From Papaver somniferum (taxonomy: Eukaryota; Streptophyta; Magnoliopsida; Ranunculales; Papaveraceae): DNA of 64,000 nucleotides. The notes under the pieces were generated by a model. That model was not told the DNA's origin. It saw only the letters and a program-made list of their open reading frames with translations, and made no database searches. Both the position numbers and the translations under genes were made by a program. The stretch spans positions 175,283,690-175,347,689 of the forward strand of contig NC_039362.1 of assembly GCF_003573695.1 (NCBI RefSeq), given 5' to 3'. Below, in pieces: positions 58,906 through 64,000 of the stretch. The stretch's first letter is position 1. Every line of letters starts with the position of its first letter.

Positions 58906-59051
58906 AAAATTGATGATAGCTATAAAATTATAGTCTCTAAATTTGAAACCGATATTATACCGATATTTGAACGATAATATCCCCGATATAAAATCATACC
59001 AGTGTATCGGTCCTGGTCGAGATAAACCGATATCCGATATTAACTACATTG

Positions 59052-60420
59052 GTTCTAACTAACCTGCCTCTCCACAATGAGTGCAAGGACGGAAGAGTTT
59101 TGAAAGCTATTTACTTTCCGGAGTGAAAGCCAGTAACAAATGAGAATATTCTCTTCCGGTGTATCAGATGCCGGAAAGTTCTACTATATTAATGTGATCC
59201 TCCCGAGCCCTAATAATTTTACTCATGCAAATCAGATCACATGTGATTGTATAGTGATATCCATCTCAAAGTTGTACACTTTAGTGAGTTATGTCTAAAA
59301 GAACTGCACCCCAAATTCGCAAGAGATGAAACCCGTAAGTGAATAATGAAAATGATTCGGTTTTGAAGATAAAATTCAATGGGAATAAACAATCTAAAGG
59401 AATCCCCCAATAACACATAATTCAGTTGTTTGCTTAGAAATTTTTCCTTCACCAGAATCTAGTTGTTGCTCAGGCTAACAATTACTTTTAGTAAAGAGAA
59501 GCGTACACCAAATTTACCAGCAAATAGCTTTACATTCAGACACAATTCCACAAACATTTTACAGTAAATGAACTAAGTAACAAGCTTAGAAAATTTTAAG
59601 AGAGTAAATTAAATTAAATTAAATTTCAAACAAAAATCTTTGATCTACTGTTACTGAATTTCCATTACATCAGTACATCTCGAACGTAAACCTTCATCAT
59701 TTGATAAAAAAAATCAATATACATCTCATTTTCTTTAGGCAGTACATAAATGAAATTTTTTGTATAAGAGAAACATACATTTATTTATTTTATTACATGA
59801 ATCCCTATGTCGTCCCATCTCAAGGAATCATATGTCAATCCTCCCGTGCATGTATCCCAACAACTGCATGAATAGAGCTTGATAACGAAGCAATAGCATT
59901 ATTTCCTAATCCGCTCCCTATCGCAATATTGGAAGATAAGTTGGGTGCATATCAAGGTTTTGAGAGGAGAAATCATAATGCGATGGAGAGATGTTGTTGG
60001 TGGTGGTGTTGAAGAAATATATGTCAAGATTTTGTTGCTGCTGTTGATGGAAGAACATCATCGATCCATGCTTCAAAATAGAAAATCATTAATATGTAGT
60101 TTTTTTTTTTCTGGTTTAGGGTTTCAAGATCTGAAGGGAAAAGAACGTATGTTTGGGTTTTTTCTTTCATCGCCTCTTACTTATACTGTGAAGAGCTGCA
60201 GCTTCTCAGGGTTTATGTTTAGGGTTAGTGATGCTGACCTAAATGTAAAGCAATTAACGGTTGAGATTGAATTTTTGAAAAAGAGTGAATTGTTAATTGT
60301 TAGTGACGATTTATATCCAAGGGTTCTTGGTGGTTTCGCTGGTGGATGGGCCCAAACCAAATTTATAACCAATTTTGTAGGCTTCAGTTTGGTGGATTAC
60401 AAAGTTTTTCCACGTTAGGG
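59052..60420 (-). repeat. Dispersed repeat family, copy 5 (right part) and copy 6
   Basis: CAGATGCCGGAAAGTTCTAC (59165) matches copy 3. A second block has the core TTTGAGAGGAGAAATCATAA (59959). An open plus-strand frame (59945-60418, 157 codons) crosses it; it lacks any family feature and lies over the presumed promoter side of the repeat, so I do not call it a gene. Confidence 0.45.
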
Positions 60421-61699
60421 GGACTGGGATCCGCGGATTCGATCCAGACCGACCATATTTTTACGTTTGGTATTCGGACACGTTTGTTAACAGATTACAT
60501 GTAGATGTGATCTTTCAAATCCAACGGATTGCAAATCGGACCCGAATGTAAATTTGAAAATCTATTGAATATCCAGAATTGTTAAATTAGATTGGGATTT
60601 TTGAAAAGATATATGAAATTGCTTTCAGAATTGTTTACCTCTTAGCATATTAGCATGTTTGGAGTCTTTTAACTTCGGGAGGAAAAGACAAATTAAGTGT
60701 CTTAATTATATCTATGGGCAATGTTTTTCCTTGGCAAACTTTCTCAAGGCGGCCCTGTTATGGTGATAATTTTGAGCTCGTGACAAAACAAACATGAAGT
60801 TGTGTTGTTTAAGCATGTATTGACTAATTCTCCGTCCTGCAATGACCCAAGTGTTCTTGTTGTGTTGTACTCTCCATTATGTATAAATATTAATTATAAA
60901 ACAAATTCGTTATTCATATCCAATTCATACATTTGTGCATCCACTAAAGCAAATATAATGAATTGGATGCGGATGTTAAGCATGAAATTCGTGATGAATT
61001 GAATTGGATGCAAATATAATGAAAGCCGTCACAACTCGACTGTATTCCGCCAGGTGACATTTTTTATTTTCTATTTTACAGTGATAGCTAGGCCCCACTG
61101 CCAGGACCACCCACCTAGACACCCCCTATCTACTCAAACCTACTCTTTAGCATTCCCTCTATAGAGGGACGTATTACTTTCCATAGAGGGAGGTATTACA
61201 AGTTTTCACGAGGTTTTGAACCCAAACCTTAAGCGTTCATGGGAGAAAGAACATCCATTCCACCATGGTGGTTCCCTGCTAGCGGATTTAGGATGTCAGT
61301 GACCGTGTTTAACTTTTTGTGTCTCATATTTATTTAATTCTGTTAGTAGTATTTATGAATTTATCGAATGCTTGTGAATTACCGACGGATAGATGTTGTA
61401 AACATTTTAATTATTATTTATTATTTATCTTTTCTATGATATTTTTCTTGAAAATTATTAATTTCATGTTTGTTTTTAAGTTTTTTTATGTACCTTGGAG
61501 AAAAAAATGGGCAAAAACATCATTTCACAAGCAAATGCTATTGGGAACTTGGCCGAAGATAAGGGGTTATTGTGGGAATTACTTAATGCAGTCACTATTT
61601 ACTGAGGGGAGGCCATTATTCTTGTTATAGGGGGCATCCTTAAGTTGGTGGCCTGTATCTGGATGATTGGGGGCCTATATCTAAATCACTAATTACCTA
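60421..61699. other. Intergenic spacer
   Basis: No gene recognised. A short inverted CTCTATAGAGGGA motif occurs at 61157 and a related CATAGAGGGAGGTATTAC at 61182. An open frame at 61319-61630 is AT-driven and not supported. Confidence 0.4.
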
Positions 61700-62110
61700 G
61701 CTCTAAATTCAAGAGAGTTGTCTATCTCTTATCATAGTTTGTCTGAAATTGAGAGATGAAAGAAACATCGGCTGGCAACTCCTGGAGATCTTTTATTTCA
61801 GATAAGAGGAAAAAATTTTACTTTTTTTTTTAAAGGGAAAAATTTTACTGCTCGAACCTTAGAAATTGCAATAAGTTTGAGAGGAATGATCAACCATGGA
61901 TGGTGAACATTCTAAGATCTATTTTCCTTGTTGCAGCTCTTTAGGGCTTGAAGAAATAAAAAAAGGAGTAGTTTTTTCAGCCGCCGCAATTTCATTCCAA
62001 CCAACTCTATTCACAGCTTAAAGATCTTAGGGTTAAAAACCCAACCGTCGATATTTTAATCTAACGGCTCATACGGTACTTTAGACAGTGGTGTACTGTT
62101 ATTCGCTAAG
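61700..62110 (-). repeat. Dispersed repeat family, copy 7
   Basis: Carries a core variant (TTTGAGAGGAATGATCAACC, 61876), a minus-strand leader, and AACCGTCGATATTTTAATC (62043), matching the AACCGTCCGATT part of copies 2 and 4. Confidence 0.45.
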
Positions 62111-63479
62111 CTAAAAATTTGCGGATCATGAAGTTTACTGATGAAATTAAAAGAGGTACCATCGAGATTGTTGCCATGAAGCAGAAGGAAACCCAATCGA
62201 CATGCGTGTTCAAGCTCATGGAAAATTTTCCGGGAGATTGTTAGTGTAGTTACACAAAATATGCTCACCACGTAGTCGTACAGGAAGGCATGGAATAGGT
62301 CTGAAGAATCTTACTCAAAAATTTTGTATCCTTCTCTGGGATCCCAGTCAGTGACTTGTCAAATCAAAGCCAGGACGACCTCGCCACCAATATAGCGACA
62401 CGAAGTAAGAAAGCCCATACACGAGAAAGCATCTCGAAGCAAAATAATTCAGAAAGAAGACCCAAAGCATAAAGGAACAATTGGAGTACCTAGCAAGATA
62501 ACAGTCACGAAATCGAGTGAGCGAAGTAAGGTTATTTAGCCGGAAAGTTAATATACGAAGTCAGTGATTGTCGAACAAGAAAAGAGACAGTTGTCCAGAC
62601 ACATCCCTAAAATTGTCAGCGAAAGAAAGGAGAAAACTTTACGAAAAATGGTCTGGACGGAATATAAAGCACCTCCGCCAATTTGTAAGCTATTCTAGTA
62701 ATGACAATTGGTTCAGTATTACTTGGTGTTTGAAAAAATGGTCATCCTCTTGAAGGAGTCACTATTTACTGATAATTAGGTTTCGTTTTAAATATTGTTG
62801 TTGTTGTATCCGCAGGATTTCTTTTACTTTGTATAGAAGTTGCTAATGCTAACGCCAACTGAGTAATGACATTTTCTTTAGTGTTCTAACATCATTTCTG
62901 GTAGGATTTTCCGCTGTGGTTTTAGGTGTTATAGGAATCCTAAGATGGAGTACTATTACTGCAGTTGGGGCTTCCTTTCAGAGAGTGATGGCTTTGGCTA
63001 TGGAACTTTATGGCTAGCTAGTTTATAGTGTGCACTTGTATGTGTCTAGTTAGTTGATCGAAGAGTGTGTTTGTCAAGTGCGAGTTATCAGCTGAGTCAT
63101 GTTACACAAAGGCTTCTTTTAAATATAGTCCACACATTTATTAACCATAGCCCAAAATGTTTAAGTTGAAGTGAAAAGCCGAAAATTAAAATGAAAAACC
63201 AAACAATTTTTAATTTTCTATTAACAATTCAATTTCAATATAAACCCTAATTTTTTTCGTTAATCATACTTAAAACGGCAGTGATTAAATACAAGCCACA
63301 GTTTGATTATTTACAACTCTTTGAAAATTTATAAACACAATCGATGTGTGTAGACAAAACCCACATCTACTATCTTCCTTCACCGTCACCCAAATACAAA
63401 TCAGCTTAATTAAGACACTCATTTCTGCTACAATAGTTAGCTAGGGAGAAGCTTAAATCGATTAACCAACATTTGATAA
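62111..63479. other. Spacer with further repeat-family pieces
   Basis: 62778-62890 (TTAGGTTTCGTTTTAAATAT onward) matches 22219-22320 with small changes. The rest, including 62280-62760, shows no gene or recognised element. Confidence 0.4.
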
Positions 63480-64000
63480 AGTCTTAACCTGATCCAATTT
63501 TATCTCACAAATACTAACATTTGACTAAATTCACAATCAACCAGTGGGCATAAAAACAATCTAAAGGAAATCCCGGCCATAAACACATTTTCTGCGATAT
63601 TGACATCCGTTTTACAGTAAAATTTGAACTAATAATTTTTCTGTATGATTAGTTGATGCAAAGAAGATCTACATTTTCTCATCAAAAATTTTCTCAAGTA
63701 AATAAATCAGAGAATCAAAATGAAAAAAATAAATAAGTCTAATCAATTCTTCAACAACAATCTATTATCTTCACTACACCAAACACTCTCTTCTTCATAG
63801 CAAACACTCTCTTCATACTTTAACATTCATAGGGGCAAAAAGAAATTGTTTGATTGAGAGGAGAACATGAACAAATCCACTTGTTGTTAGATTTGAGAAA
63901 TCGGCTGATTCCGAATCTGAATCCGGACCAAATTTATAAGTTATAACATTCATATACTAGTTAATCTATAGAAGATTTTACAGGAGAACAAGTATAATTA
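63480..64000 (-). repeat. Dispersed repeat family, copy 8, running off the window
   Basis: Contains AAACAATCTAAAGGAAATCC (63557), GATATTGACATCCGTTTTAC (63596), TTTCTCAAGTAAATAAATCAG and the core TGAGAGGAGAACATGAAC (63855), then CGGCTGATTCCGAATCTGAA (63902), which matches TTGGCTGAATCCAAATCTG near 57262 in copy 5. Confidence 0.55.

Larger units (their letters stand above)
58210..59051 (+). mobile_element. Internally deleted hAT transposon with perfect 8-bp target duplication
   Basis: The ends are CAGTGTAGTCAATATCGG (left) and, on the minus strand, CAATGTAGTTAATATCGG (right). GTTCTAAC flanks both sides (58202-58209 and 59052-59059). Subterminal regions are full of ATCGGCCGATAT-type short palindromes. 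Only the C-terminal end of a transposase remains inside. It inserted into a copy of the dispersed repeat family. Confidence 0.92.

Noticed and set aside
59945..60418. 157-codon plus-strand frame
   Set aside because: It lies over the presumed promoter and leader of a dispersed repeat copy on the other strand, and no family was recognised.

Overview
The window looks like repeat-rich nuclear DNA of a flowering plant, AT-rich with long intergenic spaces. The evidence is spliced genes with GT-AG introns and plant families throughout: KIB1/DUF295 F-box genes, Ty1/copia and Tat-type Ty3/gypsy retrotransposons, CACTA, hAT and Mutator-like DNA transposons. A Papaveraceae or other Ranunculales source would fit the F-box family and repeat style, but this is only an impression. 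I found no rRNA, convincing tRNA, CRISPR or bacterial feature.

Layout. 1-1723: the terminal part of a CACTA-like element with 271-bp tandem repeats. About 1990-6700: a decayed non-autonomous LTR retrotransposon with a long-LTR-like 5' segment, a degenerate primer-binding site, one long reading frame broken by four stops, and a polypurine tract. 7072-7883: a small DNA transposon with 43-bp terminal inverted repeats and an 8-bp target duplication. 8515-15010: two copia-type LTR segments facing each other, plus the 3' internal part of the minus-strand element. 15142-17596: the only convincing host gene, a two-exon gene whose reading frame joins a KIB1-like domain, an F-box and a second KIB1-like domain. 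17600-23390: spacer, assembly gaps and copies of a dispersed repeat family. 23390-26275: a 2.9-kb foldback element whose arms are packed with a short CCGAAC motif and which has a 9-bp target duplication.

28094-55022 is a nest. A dead copia element (28094-33260) ends abruptly inside its 3' LTR. After a 30-bp filler it joins the reverse-transcriptase gene of a 5'-truncated Tat-type Ty3/gypsy element (33291-55022). That element carries pol on the plus strand and a spliced antisense gene (aORF) between pol and its LTR. The antisense gene is split by a complete 13,066-bp CACTA transposon (38463-51528) with matching termini and an ATG target duplication. The CACTA element has a broken TNPD-type transposase gene on the minus strand, an apparently intact eight-exon TNPA/Ptta-like gene on the plus strand, and a tandem array between them.

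55023-64000 holds more copies of the dispersed repeat family, a probable hAT-like element at 56230-56765 and a clear internally deleted hAT element at 58210-59051, which keeps the transposase C-terminus and has a perfect 8-bp target duplication.

The elements appear to be layered insertions, not a cooperating gene cluster. Within the CACTA element, TNPD (catalysis) and TNPA (terminal-repeat binding) would normally act together; here only TNPA seems able to be made. Exon boundaries and family assignments come from reading the sequence alone; no database search was run.
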